Source: Coxiella endosymbiont of Ornithodoros maritimus (GTDB taxonomy: Bacteria; Pseudomonadota; Gammaproteobacteria; Coxiellales; Coxiellaceae). From it: DNA of 42,527 bases. Every line of letters starts with the position of its first letter. Position 1 is the stretch's first letter. A program made the position numbers and the translations under genes. The notes beneath the pieces were generated by a model. The model was not told the DNA's origin and searched no databases. It worked only from the letters and a program-made list of their open reading frames with translations. The stretch spans positions 1-42,527 of the forward strand of contig NZ_CAJRAM010000036.1 in NCBI RefSeq assembly GCF_907164965.1, given 5' to 3'. Positions 1 through 8,674 of this stretch are shown here, one piece after another.

Positions 1-532
1 TTCAGAATTAAAGAGCTTTTATGAGGGGCTCGTTAAAAAAGGGAAAAAGAAAATGTACGATGGGCAGGAGTGTGTGGGTATGGGATAAGGTGCGCTTTCA
101 AATGCTATCGCCTCCTAAAAGGCAGCTTTATTTAGGATAATAACAGTTTTTGCCTCCTGCGGATTCAAACTGGGAGTTCATCAATTTTATTAACGAGAGA
201 AACTGAGAAGCCGCAAGAGGGATGCTTGCTTAAGCACCATCGAGCAGGTTTATCAGCGACGTTGTTAGTGGCCCCTCACTATGGCAGCAAAACCTCGTCC
301 ACACGGGGCGGTTCATTGAGGTAGCGAATTCACGGTATGTACTTTTTCCTACAGGCTATTACAATCGTTACCACTTTCCCAGCGCTGCGCTTCTAGATCG
401 GTATGGGAAGCAAGGGAGCCAGTGGTTAGCATGGCTCAAAAAGGGGTCATTTGCATCCAGCTTTCTCCAAACGGTAAAATGACTGTTCAAGTCGCTTACC
501 GGTGGCGTTATTTTTGGCAATCATACAATTAA
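1..532 (+). pseudogene. comEC: C-terminal remnant of ComEC/Rec2 DNA-uptake channel
   Basis: Pieces of the ComEC C-terminal metallo-beta-lactamase-like domain can be read in shifting frames. They occur in the correct order: VWVWDKVRFQMLSPP (about 72-116), an NNSFCLLRI...SILLT block (about 137-200), LLVAPHYGSKTSS (262-300, the family's PHHGS-type motif), RYVLFPTGYYNRYHFP (about 333-380), and an end reading GKMTVQVAYRWRYFWQSYN then a stop at 530-532. Several frameshifts and stops separate them, so the gene is dead; its 5' part lies outside the window. Established knowledge: ComEC forms the inner-membrane channel for transforming DNA, and its homologue ycaI lies directly upstream of msbA-lpxK in E. 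coli, as here. The stop falls 2 bases before the msbA start, so the two were probably co-transcribed. Confidence 0.82.
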
Positions 533-534
533 AA

Positions 535-2304
535 ATGAAAACATTGACATCGCAGGGTATTCGTACCTACAGACGTTTGCTTCAAGCGACTAAAAAATAT
601 TGGCCTATTTTTCTTGTTGGCGTCGTCGGTATGATTGCCGTTTCTCTCAGCGATGCGGGATTTAGCTGGCTCATTAAACCGATCATTAACCGAGGATTTA
701 TTGCACGCGATTTAGTATTCATTTGCTGGCTCCCCTTTATTATCGTTTTAGTGTTTTTATTTCGCGGTGCGGCTAATTTCCTATCGACTTATTTCATTAA
801 TCGAGTGGCCCGTAATATCATCATGGATTTTCGCCGCGATATTTTTAGTCATTTGTTGCGTTTACCCGCTGAATTTTACGATCGTCATAGTTCCGGACAT
901 TTGTTATCGACCGTTATTTATAATGTTGAACAAGTCGCGCAAGCAAGTTCAGACGCTTTAATTATCACCTTGCAAGCTTCCTCATTGGTAGCAGGATTAT
1001 TAGTCGTCATGTTTTTGGCGAGTTGGAAGTTAACGCTGTTTTTCTTAATGATCACCCCATTAATCGCTTGGGTAATGAGAATTTGCAGCGCCAGATTACG
1101 TCAGCTCAGTACAAGCGTACAAAAGTCGGTGGGAGAAGTCACTCATATTGCGAGTGAAGCTATCGAAGCTTATAAAATCGTCCGCCTTTATGGTGGACAA
1201 AAATATGAAAACAAAAAATTTCGCCACGCCACGAAGTTAAATCAGCAACGTGAGTTAAAAGTCGTGGTGACTAATAGTGTAGGCACCTCCTTAGTGCAAT
1301 TGCTAATTGCGATTCCAATTGCTATCGTTTTGTTTTTTGCCACTCAGCCTTCGTTTCATGTAACAGCGGGCAGTTTTGCATCGATCGTTTCGGCAATGAT
1401 TATGATGCTGCGTCCGGCACGGCGATTAACACTGGTTAATAGTTATATACAAAAAGGAATTGCTGGTGCTCAGAGTATTTTTAAGTTACTGGACGAAGAT
1501 GCCGAAAAGGACAGGGGGGAGCGCCATTTAGTGAGGGCAAGGGGAGCAATTGAATACCAGGGGGTTTCTTTTGCTTACGATAATTCTAAAAAGACTATTT
1601 TAAGTGGGATCAGTTTTTCTATCGAACCTGGGCAAATGGTAGCCATTGTAGGTCGATCTGGGGCGGGAAAATCCACTTTAATTAATTTATTGCTGCGCTT
1701 TTATGATGTCTCGGCCGGCGTTATAAAAATCGATGGCATTAATATTAAAGAGTTTCGGTTACAAGCATTACGTAACCAATTCGCTTTGGTGTCGCAGCAC
1801 ACCACGCTATTTAACGATACCATTTTGAATAATATTGCTTACGGTCAAGCGGGTAATATTGATAAAAGAAAAATTATCGAAGCGGCTCGTGCGGCCCATG
1901 CGATGGAATTTATCGAGCAATTGCCACAAGGATTAGACACGGTTATTGGAGAAAACGGCCTGCGCCTTTCAGGAGGGCAGCGACAGCGTATTGCGATCAC
2001 CCGCGCTTTATTTAAAAACGCCCCCATTCATATTTTGGATGAAGCGACTTCGTCGTTAGATACGCACTCTGAGCGATATATTCAGGCAGCGCTTGATAAT
2101 TTAATGTATCAGTGCACTACCTTGGTCATTGCACATCGGTTGTCAACCATTGAAAGAGCGGATTGGATTATGGTGTTAGAAGAAGGACGATTAATAGAGA
2201 AAGGAACCCATCAGCAATTACTCGCTTTAAATGGCGCTTACGCGGAATTTTACCGTATGCAATTTGCTGGAAAGCCTGTAGCCGTGACGGCTTTGGATGA
2301 ATAA
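535..2304 (+). CDS. msbA: lipid A export ABC transporter MsbA (ATP-binding/permease)
   Basis: Half-size ABC exporter that flips lipid A-core across the inner membrane. With the start at 535 it is 589 residues, close to the 582 of E. coli. The N-terminal half holds about six hydrophobic segments. The ATPase half shows Walker A GRSGAGKS (about 373-380), signature LSGGQ (478-482), Walker B ILDEA (500-504) and the H-loop in LVIAHRLST. An upstream GTG at 502 is in frame, but it would overlap the comEC remnant and add 11 unusual residues, so ATG 535 is preferred. The stop overlaps the lpxK start by one base (TAATG), implying translational coupling. The lpxK neighbour distinguishes it from other lipid exporters of the same fold. 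Confidence 0.95.
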   Translation: MKTLTSQGIRTYRRLLQATKKYWPIFLVGVVGMIAVSLSDAGFSWLIKPIINRGFIARDLVFICWLPFIIVLVFLFRGAANFLSTYFINRVARNIIMDFRRDIFSHLLRLPAEFYDRHSSGHLLSTVIYNVEQVAQASSDALIITLQASSLVAGLLVVMFLASWKLTLFFLMITPLIAWVMRICSARLRQLSTSVQKSVGEVTHIASEAIEAYKIVRLYGGQKYENKKFRHATKLNQQRELKVVVTNSVGTSLVQLLIAIPIAIVLFFATQPSFHVTAGSFASIVSAMIMMLRPARRLTLVNSYIQKGIAGAQSIFKLLDEDAEKDRGERHLVRARGAIEYQGVSFAYDNSKKTILSGISFSIEPGQMVAIVGRSGAGKSTLINLLLRFYDVSAGVIKIDGINIKEFRLQALRNQFALVSQHTTLFNDTILNNIAYGQAGNIDKRKIIEAARAAHAMEFIEQLPQGLDTVIGENGLRLSGGQRQRIAITRALFKNAPIHILDEATSSLDTHSERYIQAALDNLMYQCTTLVIAHRLSTIERADWIMVLEEGRLIEKGTHQQLLALNGAYAEFYRMQFAGKPVAVTALDE

Positions 2305-3281
2305 TGCTGAGGACTCCACGATTTTGGTATCAACCGCGTTCTTTATTAGAGAGGATTTTGAGTCCCGTCTCCTTTTTGTATCAAATAATGGTTCGTATCC
2401 GTCGTTGGTTATACGCCGTCGGTCTTAAAAAAGTAAGAAAATTTCCTGTACCAGTTGTTATTGTGGGAAATATAACCGTGGGGGGCAGTGGAAAAACACC
2501 GTTAGTCATTTGGCTTTCCAATGAATTAAAAAACAGAGGATTTCGTCCGGGAGTGGTCAGCCGCGGCTATGGTGGTAAAGCAAACCGATTTCCACAAACC
2601 GTCATGGAGAATAGTGATCCTCTGCAAGTAGGAGATGAAGCCGTTTTATTGATGAAAAAAATTAATTGTCCAATGGTTGTCTGTCGTGATCGAGGAGCTG
2701 CTGTTAAGCATTTGCTTCGAAATTTTCAGTGTGACGTTGTGATTGGTGATGATGGATTGCAACATTATTCTCTAGGAAGAGATCTGGAAATTGCGCTTTT
2801 AGACGATCGTCATTTGGGAAATGGGCGGTGTTGGCCTGCGGGTCCTTTGCGAGAACCGAAATCGAGATTAAATACGGTAGATTTCGTTGTTCCCAAGCAA
2901 TTACGACCGAATGAAATATACCAATTAAAAAATCCATCGAAGAAAATTGATTTCAATGAGCTAAAAGAGTTAACTGTTCATGCGGTGGCTGGAATCGGGA
3001 ATCCCGAGTGTTTTTTCAAACAATTGGAAACGCTGGGAGCAAATGTCATTGCCCATCCGTTTCCGGATCATTATTTTTATCGATCAGAAGATTTTAATTT
3101 TGATGATGATCATCTCATTATTTTAACCGAGAAGGATGCCATTAAATGCAAACAGTTTGCTGATCAGCGGTTGTTCTGTTTATCCGTTGATGTCGTTATT
3201 CCTGATCAATTTCAACACGATTTTTTTCGATTGATATCAAACATTATCCTGCGAAGGCAAGAGCAGCGAGAAGGCATTTAA
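2304..3281 (+). CDS. lpxK: tetraacyldisaccharide 4'-kinase LpxK
   Basis: Adds the 4'-phosphate to the lipid A disaccharide in the Raetz pathway, at the inner face of the inner membrane. The 325 residues match the family length. An N-terminal membrane-associated helix precedes the P-loop GNITVGGSGKT (GGSGKT at 60-65), followed by VVSRGYGG, GDEAVLL and DDGLQH, all typical LpxK blocks. A late ILTEKDAIKC motif is also characteristic. It is coupled to msbA by a one-base overlap. The 3' end overlaps the convergent nadE end by 4 bases, leaving no room for a separate terminator. Confidence 0.95.
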   Translation: MLRTPRFWYQPRSLLERILSPVSFLYQIMVRIRRWLYAVGLKKVRKFPVPVVIVGNITVGGSGKTPLVIWLSNELKNRGFRPGVVSRGYGGKANRFPQTVMENSDPLQVGDEAVLLMKKINCPMVVCRDRGAAVKHLLRNFQCDVVIGDDGLQHYSLGRDLEIALLDDRHLGNGRCWPAGPLREPKSRLNTVDFVVPKQLRPNEIYQLKNPSKKIDFNELKELTVHAVAGIGNPECFFKQLETLGANVIAHPFPDHYFYRSEDFNFDDDHLIILTEKDAIKCKQFADQRLFCLSVDVVIPDQFQHDFFRLISNIILRRQEQREGI

Positions 3282-4906
3282 ACATCTTTAACAAAGCCTG
3301 AAGTAATGGGATATCGCCTATCTTTCCCGAACGCACGCTCGGTAATACGTATTCCAATAGGTGCTTGATGTCGTTTGTATTCATTATGATTAATCATTCG
3401 AACGACTTTTTTTACCATTTCAATGTCAAAACCACCCGCCGCAATGGCAGCAGGATCTTCATCTTTAGCAATATAACGCTCCAGTATTTCATCTAAAATA
3501 TGATAAGGAGGCAATACATCTTGATCCTTTTGATTGGGTGCTAACTCGGCAGAAGGGGGTCTTTCTAAGACACGTTCTGGAATGACTCGCGAAATTGTGT
3601 TGCGATATCGACACAAACGATAAACCATTGTTTTATAGACATCTTTTAAAACGCTAAAACCGCCGGCCATATCGCCATATAAGGTCGCATAACCAATTGC
3701 CATTTCACTTTTATTTCCTGTCGTTAATACGATAGCCCCTTTTTTATTTGAAATAGCCATTAATAAAGTGCCGCGTATACGTGCTTGTAAATTTTCTTCA
3801 GTGACATCCTTCCCAAAGCCCGCGAATTCCGATTCTAAGCTCTCGATAAAGGCTTTAAAAATAGGCTGAATGTTGATGGTCGAGGTGCGCACATTGAGAG
3901 CTTTTGCTTGTGCCTCGGCATCTTCAATGCTCATGGGGGATGTAAAAGGGGAAGGCATTAAAACACCACTGACCTGTTCAGAACCAATAGCATCCACTGC
4001 AATGGCCAATGTCAAAGCCGAGTCCACACCGCCCGATAAGCCAATAACGGCGCCAGGGAAATTATTTTTATTAACATAATTGCGAAGGCCTAATACCAAC
4101 ACATTATAAATTTTTTCTTCATCTAAAGGTTCTGGAGGTAGCTGGGTTTTCGTTAAAATATTTAAATTATCGTCGATATTAAATTCAACAGTGATTAATT
4201 CCTCTTTGAGATAAGGTCCTTGTTGAATTAATTCACCGTGTTGGTTAAACACCAGTGAGCCGCCGTCAAAAACTAATTCGTCTTGTCCCCCCACTAAGTT
4301 TAGATACACAATAGGTATGTGATATCGTTTAGTTCGTTTAGTTAAGAGATCGCGGCGATGGTGAGATTTATCTTGAGCAAAAGGGGAGGAATTAATACAC
4401 GCAATTAATTGCGCACCAGCGGCAACGGATTGCTTGATTGGATTTTCAAGCCATAAATCTTCGCAAATTAAAATTCCGATTTTAACCCCTTTAATTTCAA
4501 TAACGCAGGGTTGATCGCCAGCGGTAAAATAACGTTTTTCATCGAAAACACGGTAATTAGGAAGTTCGTGTTTAGTATAAGTGGCCACGATTTTGCCACC
4601 CGAAATAACGGCAGCTTTGTTATAACATTTATTATCAATAAAATCAGGGTAACCGACTATTACAGTGATACCATTAACTTTATCGGCAATTATTTGTAGC
4701 GCCTGATGAACTCGACGATAAAGAGCGGGGCGAAAGAGGAGATCTTCAGGTGGATAACTGGTAATTGCTAGTTCGGGAAAAAGAATTAAATCAGCTTTAC
4801 TTTCCTGATAAGCCTGATTGGTGGCATCAATAATTAATTGAGTGTTCCCTTCGATATCACCAACTAAGAAATTGAGCTGCGCTCCTACAATAACGAGTTT
4901 TTTCAT
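3278..4906 (-). CDS. nadE: glutamine-dependent NAD+ synthetase
   Basis: Last step of NAD synthesis: amidation of deamido-NAD using ammonia released from glutamine. The 542-residue protein has an N-terminal nitrilase-type glutaminase domain (about 1-260) with the expected triad Glu45 (LFPELAITSYPPEDL), Lys112 (YTKHELPNY) and Cys148 (LICEDLW). The C-terminal synthetase domain carries the PP-loop SGGVDS (291-296) and the GNKSEMAIGYATLYGDMAG block. It lies 6 bases downstream of the DUF498 gene on the same strand, so both probably form one transcript. All key residues are present, so it should be active. Confidence 0.95.
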   Translation of the reverse strand: MKKLVIVGAQLNFLVGDIEGNTQLIIDATNQAYQESKADLILFPELAITSYPPEDLLFRPALYRRVHQALQIIADKVNGITVIVGYPDFIDNKCYNKAAVISGGKIVATYTKHELPNYRVFDEKRYFTAGDQPCVIEIKGVKIGILICEDLWLENPIKQSVAAGAQLIACINSSPFAQDKSHHRRDLLTKRTKRYHIPIVYLNLVGGQDELVFDGGSLVFNQHGELIQQGPYLKEELITVEFNIDDNLNILTKTQLPPEPLDEEKIYNVLVLGLRNYVNKNNFPGAVIGLSGGVDSALTLAIAVDAIGSEQVSGVLMPSPFTSPMSIEDAEAQAKALNVRTSTINIQPIFKAFIESLESEFAGFGKDVTEENLQARIRGTLLMAISNKKGAIVLTTGNKSEMAIGYATLYGDMAGGFSVLKDVYKTMVYRLCRYRNTISRVIPERVLERPPSAELAPNQKDQDVLPPYHILDEILERYIAKDEDPAAIAAGGFDIEMVKKVVRMINHNEYKRHQAPIGIRITERAFGKDRRYPITSGFVKDV

Positions 4907-4912
4907 GAGTTG

Positions 4913-5284
4913 TTAACCTATTAATAATGCCGCAACCACTTTGCGACCTTCCGACATTAGCGCTCTATAAGTTCGACAGGCCGCGCCCGTGTTCATACAT
5001 TCGATACCAATACGGCGTTGATGAAATGGCGCTAGTTGTGTTTTAGAAGGCCATTTAAAGTTTTGGCCGGTGCCAAGGATAACGATTTCCGGCTCCAAAG
5101 CCAAGATTGCCTCAATATGTTCACTGCCTAATTCATCCAGCGCGCGCGGGCCCAATTCTAGCACTAGTCGGTAAGGAGAAACGAGCAGACTACTTGTGTA
5201 AGTGACTTTATTAACAGTCACCGAATCAGGTCCATAGGCGTTGATATGATAATCACCAATACCTGAATCTTCAGTCAATAACAT
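4913..5284 (-). CDS. DUF498 / Mth938-like domain protein
   Basis: A 123-residue cytosolic protein of the DUF498 (Mth938-like, NDUFAF3-related) family. Recognisable features are the YGPDSVTVN block near residue 18, EPEIVILGTGQ in the middle and IGIECMNTGAACRTYRAL near the end. The biochemical role of bacterial members is not established; the mitochondrial relative NDUFAF3 assists complex I assembly. The start ATG at 5284 gives the usual family length. The gene is six bases upstream of nadE and likely shares its promoter. The cysteines of the MNTGAACRTY segment are intact. Confidence 0.8.
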   Translation of the reverse strand: MLLTEDSGIGDYHINAYGPDSVTVNKVTYTSSLLVSPYRLVLELGPRALDELGSEHIEAILALEPEIVILGTGQNFKWPSKTQLAPFHQRRIGIECMNTGAACRTYRALMSEGRKVVAALLIG

Positions 5285-5490
5285 GATCGCAGACCTTGTT
5301 AAGCATTCATGATTATTAATGATAGCATGAATCTAGAATTTCCAGCCCTTTAATGAAGGTAGTCCGAATGGCGGCAAATCGAAATCCAGGGAAAACGATT
5401 GTTCGATAATTGACAGTTAATAAATCGTTAATATTGTTGTTGGATAATAAAAGCATCTACTAATTTGAGCTTTTAAAACAAGAAGTTCTT

Positions 5491-7808
5491 ATGATGCGGC
5501 GAAGCTCTGTTGAATCCAAAAAAACGCAAGCGATGATAACAATTGTCCATGATGTGGCAAAACAAGGTGACGTTCGAGCGTTAAAACAAATGGATAAATT
5601 ATTTCCATTTAGAAGGGGAGGTTTATAAGAAGACTGATCTAGCAATGGTGGGTGACCATCAAAGCGAAGCAGCTTGGTGTTGTAAATTAGTTAAAAAAAG
5701 GTGTTAATCATGTTTTATTTTCAAGAGAAAGGAACATGCAAGCAACGAACAATTTTTCAATCATCAGCGCTCTTAAAATTCTCTCGGCAATATTTGAAAT
5801 GAAGAATATCAAGTCAATTAAGGCCTTCCTACCAGGGATTAATTTAAATGTGTATCATAACTCCCAGCTCAAAATAAAAGTTCAAAACAAAAAAGATCGA
5901 ATCGCAGATCTTTTTCAGGAATTTCCGTTTACAAAAGTTTGGAAACATATTTATTTGTCGGACTTTGTTTTTTTGGCTGCCTGTTAGAGAGCTCAGTCAA
6001 CTATTAATTTCTTTAGATAAAATCAAATCTATCCTAGATTCCTTGACAAGATCTGAATATTGCTTGCAAGCAGATCCAAATAAAATATTGCGCGGTATCA
6101 TCGTAGTATGTGCCGAATCCTCGGGGTGTCCTGAATCCAATTTTGGATGGACTGTATTTGAGTATTACCTTAGTCATTATCCAAAGTTTATGCCTGATTA
6201 TACAGAATTGAGAGCAACCGCACATGAAGTCAAAAACACTAGATTTATATTAGATAGCATTAAACATCAATTTTCGAAAGTAGGAAAGGAGAGTGATTTT
6301 CCACGTGTGCTCGAAGCTGTTTTACTCGATTTTTTAGCAATGTGAAATATAGAGATAGTCGAAAGGAATTTGATCGCTCAAAACAAAATGGTGCATAATT
6401 TTAATCGCGATCGCTTGGTTGAGGGCGTGCTTTTTAGCGGTGGAGAACCACAGCAAGTGATCGAAAAAGTTATGTGGTGTATTGGAAAAGCAGGACTCGA
6501 TCCTAATACAAAAATATTACGGTAAGTCTGTGTTCTTGCATTGTTTGGAAGCAAAAGCTTATATAGCAGCGAGATGGTTAATCGAGAAAATGGCATTAGC
6601 GTACGTGGTAACGCTGCGGTGGTTGAAGTAATTCTATCGAAAGCCCTGTCAGAAAAGGACTTTCTTTTTTCTGTTTATTTGGTGGAACAAGGTGCTGTGC
6701 TGGGTCGGGGATCCGAGGTTTTAGTTAATGTCATCCAGCCTTGTGACCCGGAAAATCCAAAAAATAACATAAGACTAAGATGAGTGCTGTGGTTAATTGA
6801 GCCTGATGTGAATGTTAATTTCTCAGCAGAAGGAGGTAAAACAGCACTTAGCGCAGCGGTTGAAGCTGGGGATGTGTATAGCGAATATTCCTCATGGAGA
6901 AAGGCGCGAAGTTGCCGAATTTTAATGTTGTTCCTGGTGAAAATGTAAAAACGCAAGCGAACTATGTATGGTTTGAGGGTGCCTTATAAGTGGTTGTGTT
7001 GAGATGTGTGTTATGGGTTGGCTGTGTATTGTCCCTTTATTCCAACCCATTTCCCCGACACCTTCGTTAGACCGGGTCGCGAATGTGAGCGGTACGGTTG
7101 ATCGTTCGTCCCTGTGATCAATTGGATGCTTGATCGGGGGCATCAATCCTAACTGCACGGATGAAAAAGGAGCAACCTTGAGTGATGTGATCCTATTAGC
7201 GTAGGGGGTGATGTACCGAATAGATGCGCCAGCGCTATTCAAAAATATGGTGTTGACGCTCTAAACCGCGCTGCAAAATGCTTTTGCCCTTCTAGCAAAG
7301 ACCAACTGTTTGCCGTCACTGATTGGCTGCTCATAAACGGCGTTGATATTAGTGCGGCGAAATCTTTAGCTTATGCTGATGTTTGGAATCAGCCGCTGCT
7401 TGTCGAAAAATTACTAAAAGCCGGCGCGCGTCCCGACGTGGCACTGGCAAACTGTGTGTCGAAAAAGCGGTCGCAACTAAAGCATTTATTTGAGAAAAAC
7501 CCAATCGAGGATCACACCGTTTCTTTGGGTGTTTTCCTTGAAAGGATCGAAATGACGAGAAAGAGGGGAAATCGCTTGGTTTACAGAAGAGTTTTTTTAA
7601 GGCCTTAGAATATACTGACTTATTGAGCAATGAGCAGCCAACTGATGAAAAAAAGGAATATTTCAGAGTGTGGCAAGGCCTCGCAAAGGACCACGAAGTC
7701 TCCTTATCTCGACTATTAATAGCAGAATCAGAAAACGGCAATTTCCCGCCTGACGAAAAAAAGGAAACGATGATGGACCCATTATCGATAGCCCCCTTCT
7801 ACTTGTAG
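5491..7808 (+). pseudogene. shattered ankyrin-repeat protein gene (effector-like)
   Basis: About 2.3 kb of plus-strand coding debris with many frameshifts and stops. The start reads MMRRSSVESKKTQAM then VHDVAKQGDVRALKQ, which resembles the first helix of an ankyrin repeat. Later pieces include GGKTALSAAVEAGD (about 6835), MEKGAKLPNFN read after a frameshift (about 6893) and LLVEKLLKAGARPDVAL (about 7399), all ankyrin-like. Two readable non-ankyrin blocks (5736-5987 and 5965-6345) overlap in different frames and look like one domain split by a frameshift. Established knowledge: ankyrin proteins are common Dot/Icm effectors in Coxiella and Legionella. That this one was an effector is inference. 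No piece is long enough to expect a functional product. Confidence 0.7.
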
Positions 7809-7822
7809 GGGAGGCTAAAAGC

Positions 7823-7925
7823 CCGTCACCCCACCACTCCTCATCCCTCCTCATCCCTGCGCAGGGGGGACCCAGCGTATACATGCCGCGCCGAAGGTAC
7901 GCCTATGCCTGCGTGGGAATGACGG
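7823..7925. repeat. palindromic intergenic element with GTCA(C/T)CC ends
   Basis: Begins CCGTCACCCC and ends GGAATGACGG, giving imperfect inverted ends. Inside are a GCGCAGGGGGGACCCAGCG block and a short tandem duplication of CCTCATCCCT. It is much richer in GC than the surroundings. This resembles the small dispersed hairpin elements with GTCATCCC ends seen in many proteobacteria. A related copy lies at 30981-31068. It separates the ankyrin pseudogene from the rpsF promoter. Confidence 0.6.
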
Positions 7926-7962
7926 AACGCCAAGAGTCAAATTGCTGTGATCACAGATTAAT

Positions 7963-7991
7963 TTGCCATCTGTGGTGGGATTGTCTAAAAT
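7963..7991 (+). promoter_or_regulatory. sigma70-type promoter of the rpsF operon
   Basis: TTGCCA (7963-7968), a 17-base spacer and TAAAAT (7986-7991), about 70 bases before the rpsF start. Both hexamers are close to consensus and the spacing is ideal. A perfect 12-bp palindrome CTGTGATCACAG (7945-7956) sits just upstream of the -35 box and could be a regulator site; that part is inference only. Confidence 0.65.
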
Positions 7992-8059
7992 GCTCATCTT
8001 TATCACTCCTTGCTCCACTGACTTAGTTCAGGGGGCTATTAAATCGAAAGGGGATTGTT

Positions 8060-8437
8060 ATGCGACATTATGAAATTGTCATATTAGTCCACCCTGACCA
8101 GAGCAGTCAGGTGCCGGCAATGGTAGAACGTTACCAGTCAATGATTAAAGAAGGGGGGGGGGGAGTTCACCGCTTGGAGAACTGGGGGCGGCGCCAATTA
8201 GCTTATCCCATTAATAAGATTCATAAAGCCCACTATTTATTAATGAACATTGAATCAGATCAGAGCGTTATCAGCGAGTTTGAAAACGCGTTTCGTTACA
8301 ACGACGCTGTTATCCGTAGTTTGATTTTAAAGTGTGACCATGCCATTACGAAATCTTCCCTTATTATGCAGGGGGCTGAGAAAGGTGAAGGTTTGCGTAA
8401 AGAAAAAGTAGCTGCAGAAGCATCCGAAGAAGCTTAA
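8060..8437 (+). CDS. rpsF: 30S ribosomal protein S6
   Basis: S6 binds 16S rRNA together with S18 in the platform of the small subunit. The 125-residue product starts [15 protein letters not shown] and contains [21 protein letters not shown], both family hallmarks, and ends in an acidic tail. An AAAGGGG ribosome-binding site precedes the ATG. A run of 11 G bases (8153-8163) lies inside the coding region and encodes part of a four-glycine stretch; it is in frame here but prone to slippage. First gene of the rpsF-rpsR-DUF2232-rplI operon. Confidence 0.97.
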   Translation: MRHYEIVILVHPDQSSQVPAMVERYQSMIKEGGGGVHRLENWGRRQLAYPINKIHKAHYLLMNIESDQSVISEFENAFRYNDAVIRSLILKCDHAITKSSLIMQGAEKGEGLRKEKVAAEASEEA

Positions 8438-8449
8438 GAGGATTAATTT

Positions 8450-8671
8450 ATGTCATTTCGCCGTAAAAAATTTTGTGCGTTTGATGCAAAAAATCTCCAA
8501 GAGATTGATTACAAAGACGTCAACACCTTGAAAGATTACATCATGGAATCGGGTCGGGTCGTCCCGAGCCGGATTACCGGGACTTGCGCTAAACATCAAC
8601 GTCAAATATCTCGTGCTATAAAGCTTGCACGTTATCTGGCGTTATTACCCTATTGTGACACGCATCAGTAA
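8450..8671 (+). CDS. rpsR: 30S ribosomal protein S18
   Basis: The 73-residue basic protein partners S6 on the ribosomal platform. Diagnostic blocks are [11 protein letters not shown] near the start, [11 protein letters not shown], and [34 protein letters not shown] in the second half, matching S18 throughout. It follows rpsF by 12 bases. The next gene starts 3 bases after its stop, so all are read as one transcript. Confidence 0.97.
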
Positions 8672-8674
8672 ACC

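Noticed and set aside
6922-7242. Reverse open frame inside the ankyrin remnant
   Set aside because: The plus strand carries recognisable ankyrin pieces; the reverse translation has no motif.
7945-7956. CRP-type operator upstream of rpsF
   Set aside because: The half-sites TGTGA and TCACA overlap with no 6-base spacer, so the site does not fit the CRP consensus; kept only as an unexplained palindrome.
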